A stretch of DNA of 5,417 bases from Verrucomicrobiota bacterium (GCA_003219945.1 QHQV01000068.1:1-5417), one strand, 5' to 3'; shown: positions 1 through 5,091, counted from the first letter of the stretch. A program made the numbers and translations. The notes: generated from the letters alone by a model not told the origin.

Positions 1-24
1 ATAATCATTGCTTTGCTGTTGCTT

Positions 25-240
25 ATGAAATTAAATTCAGTCTCCGTCCGAAAAGTCGCCTTACTCCTTGCAACAATTTGTGCCGTAATGCTCGCGTCGG
101 TTACTCAGGTCAGGGCGGAGCGCCATCCTCTTCCTCCGTCTGGTGTTGCTCCTGTCCCGGACAGCGGCGCAACAGTGATGTTGCTGGGTGCCGCCCTTGG
201 CGCGCTCGGAATGGCTCGGGGTTTTCTGCGGAAACGTTGA
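25..240 (+). CDS. Minimal VPDSG-CTERM sorting-signal protein (71 aa)
   Basis: A very small exported protein. Residues 1-31 form a signal peptide: basic start MKLNSVSVRK, hydrophobic core ALLLATICAVMLASV, cleavage site after QVRA. Only about 12 residues (ERHPLPPSGVAP) follow before the C-terminal sorting signal: VPDSG at 44-48, a hydrophobic helix, and a basic tail ending FLRKR. This tripartite tail is the VPDSG-CTERM relative of PEP-CTERM, which an exosortase recognises in the inner membrane; no exosortase gene lies in the window. The ATG at 25 is preferred to an in-frame TTG at 13 because it places the charged residues at the N-terminus. No Shine-Dalgarno sequence is visible, and the upstream promoter would lie outside the window. 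The tail shares 18 consecutive residues with the protein at 1050-1637, with only synonymous differences between the genes. It could be a truncated relic, but that pattern argues for selection. Confidence 0.8.
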   Translation: MKLNSVSVRKVALLLATICAVMLASVTQVRAERHPLPPSGVAPVPDSGATVMLLGAALGALGMARGFLRKR

Positions 241-262
241 CCGACGACCAGCGAGACTGAAT

Positions 263-301
263 CAAAAAACCGGGCGGGCGTTTCTGCCTGTCCGTTTTTT
301 G
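263..301 (+). terminator. Rho-independent terminator of the small VPDSG-CTERM gene
   Basis: A long hairpin begins 22 bases after the stop codon at 240. The left arm CAAAAAACCGGGCGGGCG pairs with TGCCTGTCCGTTTTTTG across a TTTC loop, with one bulged C and three G-U pairs. The A-tract and T-tract form the base of the stem, as is common in intrinsic terminators. Its spacing from the gene supports the gene being real and transcribed. Confidence 0.85.
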
Positions 302-354
302 TTTCGAGGGACGTGCAGAATCACTGGGGTGCGCGATAGGGCGTTACGGCCAGC

Positions 355-383
355 CCCGACAGCACAAATGCCAAAATGTCGGG
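355..383. repeat. Inverted repeat / hairpin CCCGACA...TGTCGGG
   Basis: A perfect 7-bp inverted repeat (355-361 and 377-383) encloses a 15-base A-rich loop. No T-tract follows, so it is not a standard terminator. Bases 363-368 (CACAAA) could alternatively pair with TTTGTG at 402-407. Function is unknown. Confidence 0.4.
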
Positions 384-583
384 AGTTCGTACGATCTTCG
401 TTTTGTGTTGTAAGCTCTAGGGTCCTAGGTGTTTAGTCGGGATTCCATTTACTCGAACTCTTGTAAGCGTCGGCGGGATTTACGGCTGTCCTTGGGCCCG
501 CCATACGAGATTTTGCGATGTGAATCCGACTGACTGGCATAAGTCCCTTGTTAGCAGGAGTTAGTGTTAGGCGGGCAAGTCAT

Positions 584-713
584 ATGGTAAAGTTACGACG
601 AGTTGGCAAGGCCTTTGCTTCTCTCATCTATGTTTGACGCAGCCTCAGGCGGTAGGCGTACTTGAAAAATTAGCCAGCAAAAGCGTCCCGGTCCTCGCGA
701 AGCTGGAAAAAGC
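584..713 (+). pseudogene. Possible relic of a third exported sorting-signal gene
   Basis: This is a tentative reading. An ATG at 584 starts MVKLRRVGKA and stops after 17 codons. Switching frame gives a short hydrophobic stretch and then TQPQAVGV, which resembles the signal-peptide end QQAQAVP of the protein at 1050. The ATG lies 49 bases after a TGGCAT block whose flank GACTGA matches the intact gene's promoter, where the distance is 50. The stretch ends at a terminator-like hairpin (714-750) closely similar to the one behind the intact gene. No VPDSG tail is present, so the middle and end would have been deleted. The alternative is that the stretch is non-coding, for example a small RNA ending at that terminator. 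Confidence 0.2.
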
Positions 714-750
714 AAAGTGGCCGTTCCTTCGGACGGTCACTTTGTGTTTT
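714..750 (+). terminator. Orphan Rho-independent terminator
   Basis: AAAGTGGCCGT pairs with ACGGTCACTTT (11 bp including one G-U pair) around a short TTCG-containing loop, followed by GTGTTTT. No convincing gene precedes it. It shares AGTGGCCGTTC and most of the remaining arm with the terminator at 1662-1697, suggesting duplication of a gene end or use of the same terminator family. It could end a small RNA or a decayed gene. Confidence 0.6.
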
Positions 751-865
751 AGGAGTGGCGACAAGCGAGTTGTGTGTGTAAAACTTTCGAAACCGAAAAA
801 GATGTTTAAATGGTCGTCTGTCATGCCGCAACGAAAAGTGTCATCAACATTGAAGACGTTTGTGA

Positions 866-893
866 TTAGTCGGAATGTTTTACGCTTAGTCGG
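866..893 (+). promoter_or_regulatory. Paired TTAGTCGG direct repeats, candidate activator-binding sites
   Basis: TTAGTCGG occurs at 866-873 and again at 886-893, exactly 20 bases apart (about two helical turns), and both copies continue into a similar TTAC-containing tail. They lie about 115-135 bases upstream of a sigma-54 promoter match, the usual distance for enhancer sites of sigma-54 activators. A third copy lies at 433-440, about 100 bases upstream of a second TGGCAT block, and the reverse complement AGTCGGAT lies at 524-531. Repeats, spacing and position are seen directly; binding by an activator is inferred. Confidence 0.5.
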
Positions 894-982
894 ATTTCCT
901 TACGGAATATCGGCGGTCGATGAGGAACTGCGAAAATGCGATTGCAAGTAATTAGCTAGCAGTTAATAGTTTGCATCATTTA

Positions 983-998
983 TCAGTCGTATGACTGA
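983..998. promoter_or_regulatory. Inverted repeat TCAGTC-GTAT-GACTGA next to the promoter
   Basis: A perfect 6-bp inverted repeat with a 4-base spacer ends two bases before the TGGCAT element at 1000. The half-site AGTCG is shared with the TTAGTCGG repeats upstream, so the same regulator could bind here. A location abutting the -24 element would also suit an operator. Function is inferred from position only. Confidence 0.4.
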
Positions 999-999
999 G

Positions 1000-1015
1000 T
1001 GGCATTTGAAATGCT
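1000..1015 (+). promoter_or_regulatory. Sigma-54 (RpoN) promoter match
   Basis: TGGCATTTGAAATGCT has GG at 1001-1002 and GC at 1013-1014 with exactly 10 bases between, the spacing that defines -24/-12 promoters, and matches TGGCA and TGCW of the consensus. The expected transcription start is near 1025, leaving a leader of about 25 bases before the ATG at 1050. Sigma-54 control with the PrsK/PrsR two-component pair is known for many PEP-CTERM genes, which fits the gene downstream. A short TGCTTT/AAAGCA inverted repeat (1012-1028) overlaps the start region. Confidence 0.6.
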
Positions 1016-1049
1016 TTCTTTCAAAGCAACAACGTAAGCCAAACACACA

Positions 1050-1637
1050 ATGAAGAAGACAATTCTCGCGGTTTTAGCTATGGGCGCACTCAGTTGCGCA
1101 CTTTTCAGTCAGCAAGCTCAGGCTGTTCCAATCACCGGAACCATCCAACTCGGTGGGGCGGTCCAGTTTGATTCAAGCTCTTTGAATATGGCCCACAGAG
1201 TGAACGTTTGGTTCGACACTTTCGGTAATCCCGGCCATAGCACGGTTCAGCCCGGAAATACTGGCACCTTCGCTTCGATACTTCCCGGGACGCAAGCCAC
1301 CATGGCGCAACCTTGGATATTCAATCCATCGACGCCTACTCCGCATCTCTGGAGTGTTGGCGGGTTTACTTTCGATCTAATGTCCTCGACGATCATGCAC
1401 CAGACTGCGACTTTCCTTGATATCTTGGGACACGGAACTGTGAGCGGCAATGGGTTTGACGCCACATCCATGGACTGGGCTTTCACGACCCAGAATGCGG
1501 GCGGACAGACACATATGATATTCTCATTCTCGGCGAACGGTTCTTCCCCTGGTGTTCCTGACGGTGGCGCAACGGTAATGTTGCTCGGCGCTGCCCTTGG
1601 CGCGCTTGGCATGGCACGGCGCTTCCTGAAGAGCTAA
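1050..1637 (+). CDS. Exported protein with VPDSG-CTERM-type (VPDGG) sorting signal
   Basis: A 195-residue secreted protein. Residues 1-25 are a clear signal peptide (MKKT start, core ILAVLAMGALSCALF, cleavage after AQA). The mature part (26-168) is rich in Gly, Ser, Thr, Phe and Trp, with a pattern (LWSVGGFTFDL near 101-111, GHGTVSGNGFD near 127-137, then a W-F-F sheet-like end) familiar from beta-rich PEP-CTERM family proteins of unknown function. The tail at 169-195 begins VPDGG, where the family consensus has VPDSG, then a hydrophobic helix and RRFLKS. After exosortase processing it would be expected at the cell surface or in extracellular matrix. The ATG at 1050 has only weak Shine-Dalgarno character but fits the signal peptide and the sigma-54 promoter upstream. 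A strong terminator follows 24 bases after the stop. The passenger's function is not recognised. Confidence 0.88.
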   Translation: MKKTILAVLAMGALSCALFSQQAQAVPITGTIQLGGAVQFDSSSLNMAHRVNVWFDTFGNPGHSTVQPGNTGTFASILPGTQATMAQPWIFNPSTPTPHLWSVGGFTFDLMSSTIMHQTATFLDILGHGTVSGNGFDATSMDWAFTTQNAGGQTHMIFSFSANGSSPGVPDGGATVMLLGAALGALGMARRFLKS

Positions 1638-1661
1638 ACCGTTCAACCAAACTTTTGCCAT

Positions 1662-1697
1662 AAGAGTGGCCGTTCTTTGGAGCGGCCACTCTTTTTG
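1662..1697 (+). terminator. Strong Rho-independent terminator
   Basis: AAGAGTGGCCGTTC pairs over 14 bp (one G-U pair) with GAGCGGCCACTCTT around a TTTG loop and runs into a T-tract. It lies 24 bases after the stop of the sorting-signal protein and separates it from the convergent glycosyltransferase-like gene. On the minus strand no T-tract follows the stem, so it probably works only for plus-strand transcripts. Confidence 0.92.
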
Positions 1698-1772
1698 TAC
1701 GTGTAGCGGGCCAACCCAATTAGCCGTTCCCCCACCAGTTTGCTCACTTTGTTCCGCAGCCCTACTTGGCCC

Positions 1773-1795
1773 AGAACAGGACATGAATCTGTTCT
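1773..1795. repeat. Inverted repeat AGAACAG...CTGTTCT in the convergent gap
   Basis: A perfect 7-bp inverted repeat with a 9-base loop lies between the two convergent genes. Neither strand has a proper T-tract after it, so its role is unclear. It may add to transcription stopping between the genes. Confidence 0.35.
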
Positions 1796-1815
1796 TTCGC
1801 AGGAAGTAAGTTAGT

Positions 1816-1857
1816 GACTGCGACTCCGATCCTTGAAAGGGAGTCCCGAACGCAGTC
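1816..1857 (-). terminator. Candidate 3' hairpin of the TPR glycosyltransferase-like gene
   Basis: GACTGCG (1816-1822) pairs with CGCAGTC (1851-1857), and inside it ACTCC pairs with GGAGT, leaving a six-base asymmetric bulge and a small inner loop. It begins 16 bases beyond the stop of the minus-strand gene, where a terminator is expected. No T-tract follows on the minus strand, so it may instead protect the 3' end or need Rho. Confidence 0.45.
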
Positions 1858-1873
1858 TTCCGGAGCAAGTGCA

Positions 1874-3772
1874 TCACTTCAATCGTGCTTGAGCACGACG
1901 CAAGTTGTCGGCCGCGCCATGCAACTCAGGGTTCAGACGCAATGCTGCCTCAAATTCCGGAATGCTGTCGCGGGCTTTGCCGGACGCCAGGAGAGCCAAT
2001 GCAAGATTGTTATGAGCATCCGCACTGTTGGGATTGAACCGCAACGCCTCGTGAAGTTGGTCAATAGCCTCCGGGAATCTACCCAAGCGCCCCAGCGCGA
2101 TTCCAAGGTAGTTACGAACGTTTGCGTCTTTTGGTGCCAACTGTGACGCACGGCGCAGTTCATCGTACGCGGCTTCGTCACGGTTCTGCTTCCACAGTGC
2201 CAGACCGAGCTGCGAGTGCGCTTCGGGTGCGTCGGGCCGTGAATAGATTGCCGTTTGGTAATACTCGATGGCTTCTGGCAGCCGATCTTGATGGTAACGG
2301 GTAATACCCATATTCACCAGGACCTCGTAATGATCGCGCTGTACGTGCAGGGCCTTCTCAAAATGCGCCGCTGCTTCGTCGTACCGGCCGGTATTGTCCA
2401 GGGCAATGCCCAGGCTGTTCTCTATGACGAGATTAGGTGGAGTGACCGCGAGCGCATGCTTAAATAAGGTAAAGCTGTCACGCCAGAGATGAATCTGTGC
2501 GTTCGTAAGAGCAGCAAGAACCAGTAGAACCGCGCCGGCTATCGCCCCGGCTAGCGAGGGCGCAAGGCGTCGCATTTTTGCGATGTCCGCTAATCCGTAC
2601 ACGAGCGCAATGAAGAAGCCGATCGACGGAATATAGAAGTAGCGATCGGCCATCGTTTGCCCGCCAACCTGAACTACTCCAATAACGGGAACCAGTGTTC
2701 CCAAGAACCAAAGCCAGCCTACGATGAGATAAGGGCGGATTTCACTTTGAAAAAGGCAAAATGCCGTAATCCCAGATAGCAGGCACGTCGCAGCGACAAT
2801 TTGCCAGGCCGGTATGCCGATCGGCGTGAATGGATAATAGACGGCCAGATCATGGGGCCAGAACGTGAGCAGTAAGTATTTCGCATACGAGATGAGCGCG
2901 TTCAATAATCGTAACGCAATTGGAACATCTGAGAATGTGCGCACAGCGCCTGAATGAGCCTGGGCAAAAAAAGTGATGACACAGGAAGCAGCTACAATGG
3001 CAAAGAGCGGCAATTTCTCGCGTAGCAGTGGCGCAATCCAGACGAAGAAGTTCTTCTGGCGTGTCCATCGTGCTAAACGGCGCAACGGCCAGTAGTCGAG
3101 GAGTAACATTACGAATGGCCAGGTCACCAGCACCGGTTTGGCCAGAAGCCCCAGCACAAGTGTTAGGACAGTCCATGCATACCACTTTCGTGAGTTTTCC
3201 TCGGCATAACGTGTGTAAGAGATGAGCGACAGCAGCCCAAAGAATGTTGAGAGCGTATCTTTGCGTTCAGCCGCCCAAGCGACAGACTCCACATGCAACG
3301 GATGAAGCGCAAAAAGAGCGGCCACTAGCGCGCTTGGCCATCGAGCATGTGTTGTTCGCGACAGAAACGCAAAGACAAGCAATGTGTTTGCCACATGAAT
3401 TAGTGCGTTAACCAGCAGGTGGCCACCTGCATTCAATCCGAAGAGTTGGCTGTCGATCATATGTGTGATCCACGTCAGAGGATGCCAGTTTGCCTCGTAA
3501 AAAGTGGTGAATGCCCAGGCGAGTCCCGCAAGGGTAACGCCGCGATTCACCATTGGATTATTTTTAATATACCAGCCATCATCGAGAGTGATGAACTGAT
3601 GCCGAATGACTTGCGCATAAATCCCAAAGGTGATTACCGCCAGCCCGAGAACAATGAAAAGATCAGGTCGTGCGAATGTGGCAATGTGGCGGTCCTCGAA
3701 AGATTTCGCGATTAGACCGTTGGCCGCGGTGGGGCCATTAACTTGTCTGTTTTGCGATCTTCCTTCGCCCAT
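1874..3772 (-). CDS. TMTC-like membrane glycosyltransferase with TPR repeats
   Basis: A 632-residue inner-membrane protein. After a polar N-terminus there are about ten hydrophobic segments between 36 and 423. Motifs match the GT-C/TMTC type (protein O-mannosyltransferase-like): LDDGWYIKNNP near 63-73, where the paired Asp64-Asp65 sit in the first external loop as in GT-C active sites; HPLTWITH at 97-104; HPLHVESVAWAAERKD at 157-172; and DRYFYIPSIG at 376-385. The C-terminus (about 449-618) carries five TPR units with 34-residue spacing, e.g. around NSLGIAL 453, VNMGITR 486, SQLGLAL 520, NYLGIAL 554 and NNLALAL 588. Expected role: transfer of a sugar from a lipid-linked donor to a protein or glycan outside the membrane, with the TPRs binding a partner. 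The substrate is unknown. The ATG at 3772 has AAGG 12 bases upstream, and the next Met lies after the DD motif, so a later start is unlikely. It follows a NusG-type gene on the same strand. Confidence 0.85.
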   Translation of the reverse strand: MGEGRSQNRQVNGPTAANGLIAKSFEDRHIATFARPDLFIVLGLAVITFGIYAQVIRHQFITLDDGWYIKNNPMVNRGVTLAGLAWAFTTFYEANWHPLTWITHMIDSQLFGLNAGGHLLVNALIHVANTLLVFAFLSRTTHARWPSALVAALFALHPLHVESVAWAAERKDTLSTFFGLLSLISYTRYAEENSRKWYAWTVLTLVLGLLAKPVLVTWPFVMLLLDYWPLRRLARWTRQKNFFVWIAPLLREKLPLFAIVAASCVITFFAQAHSGAVRTFSDVPIALRLLNALISYAKYLLLTFWPHDLAVYYPFTPIGIPAWQIVAATCLLSGITAFCLFQSEIRPYLIVGWLWFLGTLVPVIGVVQVGGQTMADRYFYIPSIGFFIALVYGLADIAKMRRLAPSLAGAIAGAVLLVLAALTNAQIHLWRDSFTLFKHALAVTPPNLVIENSLGIALDNTGRYDEAAAHFEKALHVQRDHYEVLVNMGITRYHQDRLPEAIEYYQTAIYSRPDAPEAHSQLGLALWKQNRDEAAYDELRRASQLAPKDANVRNYLGIALGRLGRFPEAIDQLHEALRFNPNSADAHNNLALALLASGKARDSIPEFEAALRLNPELHGAADNLRRAQARLK

Positions 3773-4008
3773 GCCGTTTGCGAACCTTACAAGATCACGG
3801 AAAATCGACTTATCGACGATGCAAGAGTCTAATCAGCATTGTAGTGGCCCGAGTAAATCTGCCCGGCCTTTTTTTATTCGCTGTAAGTGGCCGAATAGGA
3901 GATCTGGATATGACAAACATCCGCAAACCTTACGATTCGCGTCCCATCTGGTTCGCTGCCACACATACGTAGCGAGTAACCATCGCGCTTATTTGCGGGC
4001 GCACGACA
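3773..4008 (-). other. Leader between the NusG-like and TPR glycosyltransferase genes
   Basis: This 236-base gap separates two minus-strand genes, long for simple operon partners, so an internal promoter or regulatory leader is possible. On the minus strand, GTAAGGTTTGCGGATG (3918-3933) resembles the ribosome-site and start region of the TPR gene (3770-3790), as if duplicated. AGTGGCC-containing blocks recur at 3843-3855 and 3886-3897 with the plus-strand run of seven T between them. No strong promoter or terminator on the minus strand was recognised. Confidence 0.4.
3810..3920 (-). CDS. Possible 36-codon upstream ORF in the leader
   Basis: A minus-strand ATG at 3920 has AAGG seven bases upstream, a better ribosome site than most genes here. 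It opens a 36-residue, Arg-rich frame (MFVISRSPIRPLTANKKR...), ending 37 bases before the TPR gene start. No family is recognised and the composition is not typical of a membrane or secreted peptide. It may be chance, or a leader ORF that tunes translation of the next gene. Confidence 0.2.
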   Translation of the reverse strand: MFVISRSPIRPLTANKKRPGRFTRATTMLIRLLHRR

Positions 4009-4614
4009 TCACGCGGGGAGCACTTTTGCGGTCGAGACATCGATCTCCATCGATCGCCCAAGAAAATCGAGCAGCACTCGAATCCGTTCTTTGGCAGGCA
4101 ACACTTGCGTGATCACGACCTCCAAGCCGCGAAAAGGGCCTTCTATGATATGAACGGGTTGGCCAATCTTGAGCGAGGCATCGATCGTGACGACCTCATC
4201 AATGCCAGCGTGTGATCGAAGCGCCGTAATCGTATCCTCCGGCAGTGTTGCCAGACGATCTCCAAAACGGACGATTCCCCGTATTCCGTGAGAGCTTTCA
4301 ACGGCACGGCGCTGCGTGGCATAATTAAATCTTGCAAACAAGTAGCCGGGAAACATCGCCTCAACAAACCATATCGGTCCTCGCTGCGTCAGCTTACGGA
4401 ATCGCAATCTCGGCGATAGACACTCGACTCCAAACTGCCGGCGCAGTGAAATAGCGGCCAAGTGTTCTCGTTTCGGCTCGGCCCTGAGACAGAACCACAC
4501 CGGCTTATCCAGCAGCGCGAGCGCAGCAGCAGACTGCGTCACAATCCTGACTACGGCGTGCGAACTCCAAAGTTCCAAAAAATTACCGGAAGAATTTGAT
4601 GTCAGCGAAAACAC
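4009..4614 (-). CDS. NusG/RfaH-family transcription elongation factor paralogue
   Basis: A cytoplasmic protein of up to 201 residues with the two NusG domains. The NGN domain spans about 38-137 and shows KPVWFCLRAEPKREHLAA, FPGYLFARF at 88-96 and GIRGIVRFG at 110-118. The KOW domain (about 149-201) shows GQPVHIIEGPFRGLE. NusG-type proteins bind RNA polymerase and suppress pausing or termination; specialised paralogues (RfaH, UpxY, LoaP types) act on long surface-polysaccharide or other biosynthetic operons. The solitary context next to a glycosyltransferase-like gene, without secE or ribosomal-protein genes, points to a specialised paralogue. The start is uncertain: the GTG at 4614 gives a 37-residue extension without a ribosome site, while GTG at 4542 (177 residues, AGG just upstream) fits NusG length better and leaves more room for divergent promoters toward yajC. 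The coordinates give the longest form. Confidence 0.85.
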   Translation of the reverse strand: MFSLTSNSSGNFLELWSSHAVVRIVTQSAAALALLDKPVWFCLRAEPKREHLAAISLRRQFGVECLSPRLRFRKLTQRGPIWFVEAMFPGYLFARFNYATQRRAVESSHGIRGIVRFGDRLATLPEDTITALRSHAGIDEVVTIDASLKIGQPVHIIEGPFRGLEVVITQVLPAKERIRVLLDFLGRSMEIDVSTAKVLPA

Positions 4615-4680
4615 GAGTCGTGCGAAAGAACAATTGCAGCGGGCGCGTTCGTGCTTAAGGTGCGCTCTCCAATCCTAGAT

Positions 4681-5001
4681 ATGCTCTGCATGATTTTCGC
4701 TCAGGCTCAAACGGGATCGCCTGGACCTATGCCCGGCGGCGGCATTGGCTCGTTCTTCGTCCCGCTTATTTTCATTTTCATCATCATGTATTTTGTGATG
4801 ATTCGGCCGCAAAAGAAGCGGCAGGAACAGCAACAGAAATTAATTGGAAACTTGAAAACAGGTGACCGGGTCGTGACCAACGCTGGCATTCATGGTCTCA
4901 TTTCGAACGTGAAAGAGACCACAGTTCTCGTGAAGGTAGCTGACAACGTAAAAATCGAGATGGACAAATCGGCGATTACCAACGTCCTGAAAGAGGCGTA
5001 A
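4681..5001 (+). CDS. yajC: YajC, preprotein translocase accessory subunit
   Basis: A single-pass inner-membrane protein of 106 residues, the usual YajC length (E. coli about 110). A short Gly/Pro-rich N-terminus is followed by a membrane segment (about 24-41, FFVPLIFIFIIMYFVMI), the hallmark RPQKKR at 42-47, and a small cytoplasmic domain with GDRVVTNAGIHGLI near 61-74. YajC associates with SecD and SecF, which help the SecYEG channel move proteins outward, and secD follows 86 bases later. The ATG at 4681 is chosen. A GTG at 4651 adds ten residues (MLKVRSPILD) unlike other YajC N-termini, and an ATG at 4690 is also possible. None has a good ribosome site. The gene is divergent from the NusG-like gene. 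Confidence 0.93.
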   Translation: MLCMIFAQAQTGSPGPMPGGGIGSFFVPLIFIFIIMYFVMIRPQKKRQEQQQKLIGNLKTGDRVVTNAGIHGLISNVKETTVLVKVADNVKIEMDKSAITNVLKEA

Positions 5002-5009
5002 GGTAAAAC

Positions 5010-5034
5010 GTTCCGTCACTAAGCCGGACGGAAC
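5010..5034 (+). promoter_or_regulatory. Perfect hairpin between yajC and secD
   Basis: GTTCCGTC (5010-5017) and GACGGAAC (5027-5034) form a perfect 8-bp stem with a 9-base loop, starting eight bases after the yajC stop. An A-rich stretch rather than T-tract follows, so it is not a normal terminator. It may stabilise the yajC 3' end, mark an RNA-processing site or modulate secD expression. Confidence 0.5.
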
Positions 5035-5046
5035 AAAGCAACGCCG

Positions 5047-5091
5047 ATGAGCAAATTAAAAATCGAAAATCGAGAATCGAAGATTTCATGA
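5047..5091 (+). CDS. 14-codon ORF overlapping the secD start (ATGA)
   Basis: ATG at 5047 opens the peptide MSKLKIENRESKIS, and its TGA stop overlaps the secD ATG as ATGA, an arrangement typical of translational coupling. There is no clear ribosome site before it, nor before secD itself. The peptide is hydrophilic and lacks a signal or recognisable arrest motif, and its middle is encoded by the short AATCGA repeats. Coupling is plausible; chance is equally possible. Confidence 0.25.
   Translation: MSKLKIENRESKIS
5061..5081 (+). repeat. Short tandem repeat, three 7-base AATCGAR units
   Basis: Three consecutive units AATCGAA, AATCGAG, AATCGAA lie just upstream of the secD start. The unit number could vary by slippage, and because the unit length is not a multiple of three, any change would shift the short ORF out of register with secD. 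No known function. Confidence 0.55.

Larger units (their letters stand above)
302..1049. other. Intergenic region without a convincing gene, holding regulatory DNA
   Basis: About 750 bases separate the two VPDSG-type genes. The only longer plus-strand reading frame (634-951, TTG start) runs straight through a terminator hairpin, has no recognisable domain and is not believed. What can be seen is: a 7-bp hairpin at 355-383; a GGCGGG/CCCGCC inverted repeat at 472-502; TTAGTCGG at 433, 866 and 886; GACTGA-TGGCAT blocks at 528-540 and 993-1005; a terminator-like hairpin at 714-750; and a sigma-54 promoter match at 1000-1015. The region therefore looks like control DNA for the downstream gene plus possible remains of another gene or a small-RNA unit. 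Confidence 0.6.

Noticed and set aside
472..502. GGCGGG/CCCGCC inverted repeat as a terminator or operator
   Set aside because: Six base pairs around a 19-base loop, with no T-tract and no gene immediately upstream; weak on its own.
535..550. Functional sigma-54 promoter at the first TGGCAT
   Set aside because: The obligatory GC at the -12 position is TT at the correct spacing, so at most it is a decayed copy.
634..951. 105-residue plus-strand ORF with TTG start
   Set aside because: It runs through a strong terminator hairpin and the TTAGTCGG repeats, has no ribosome site, no domain and unremarkable composition; the DNA is better explained as non-coding.
1247..1612. Minus-strand ORF opposite the exported protein
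   Set aside because: It is a shadow of the plus-strand gene, whose signal peptide and sorting tail are unmistakable.
3306..3330. Stretch in the TPR gene resembling the 1662-1697 terminator arm (AAAAAGAGCGGCCACT)
   Set aside because: It lies in conserved codons (VAALFAL before HPLH) and is explained by coding; no second arm is present, so it is not a terminator and antisense pairing is speculation.
3843..3877. Plus-strand GGCC...GGCC followed by seven T as a terminator
   Set aside because: The stem is only about 4-5 bp with a bulge and a long loop, and no plus-strand gene precedes it.
4634..4661. Sigma-70 promoter for yajC (TTGCAG, 16 bases, TAAGGT)
   Set aside because: The -10 element matches TATAAT at only three positions; not better than chance.
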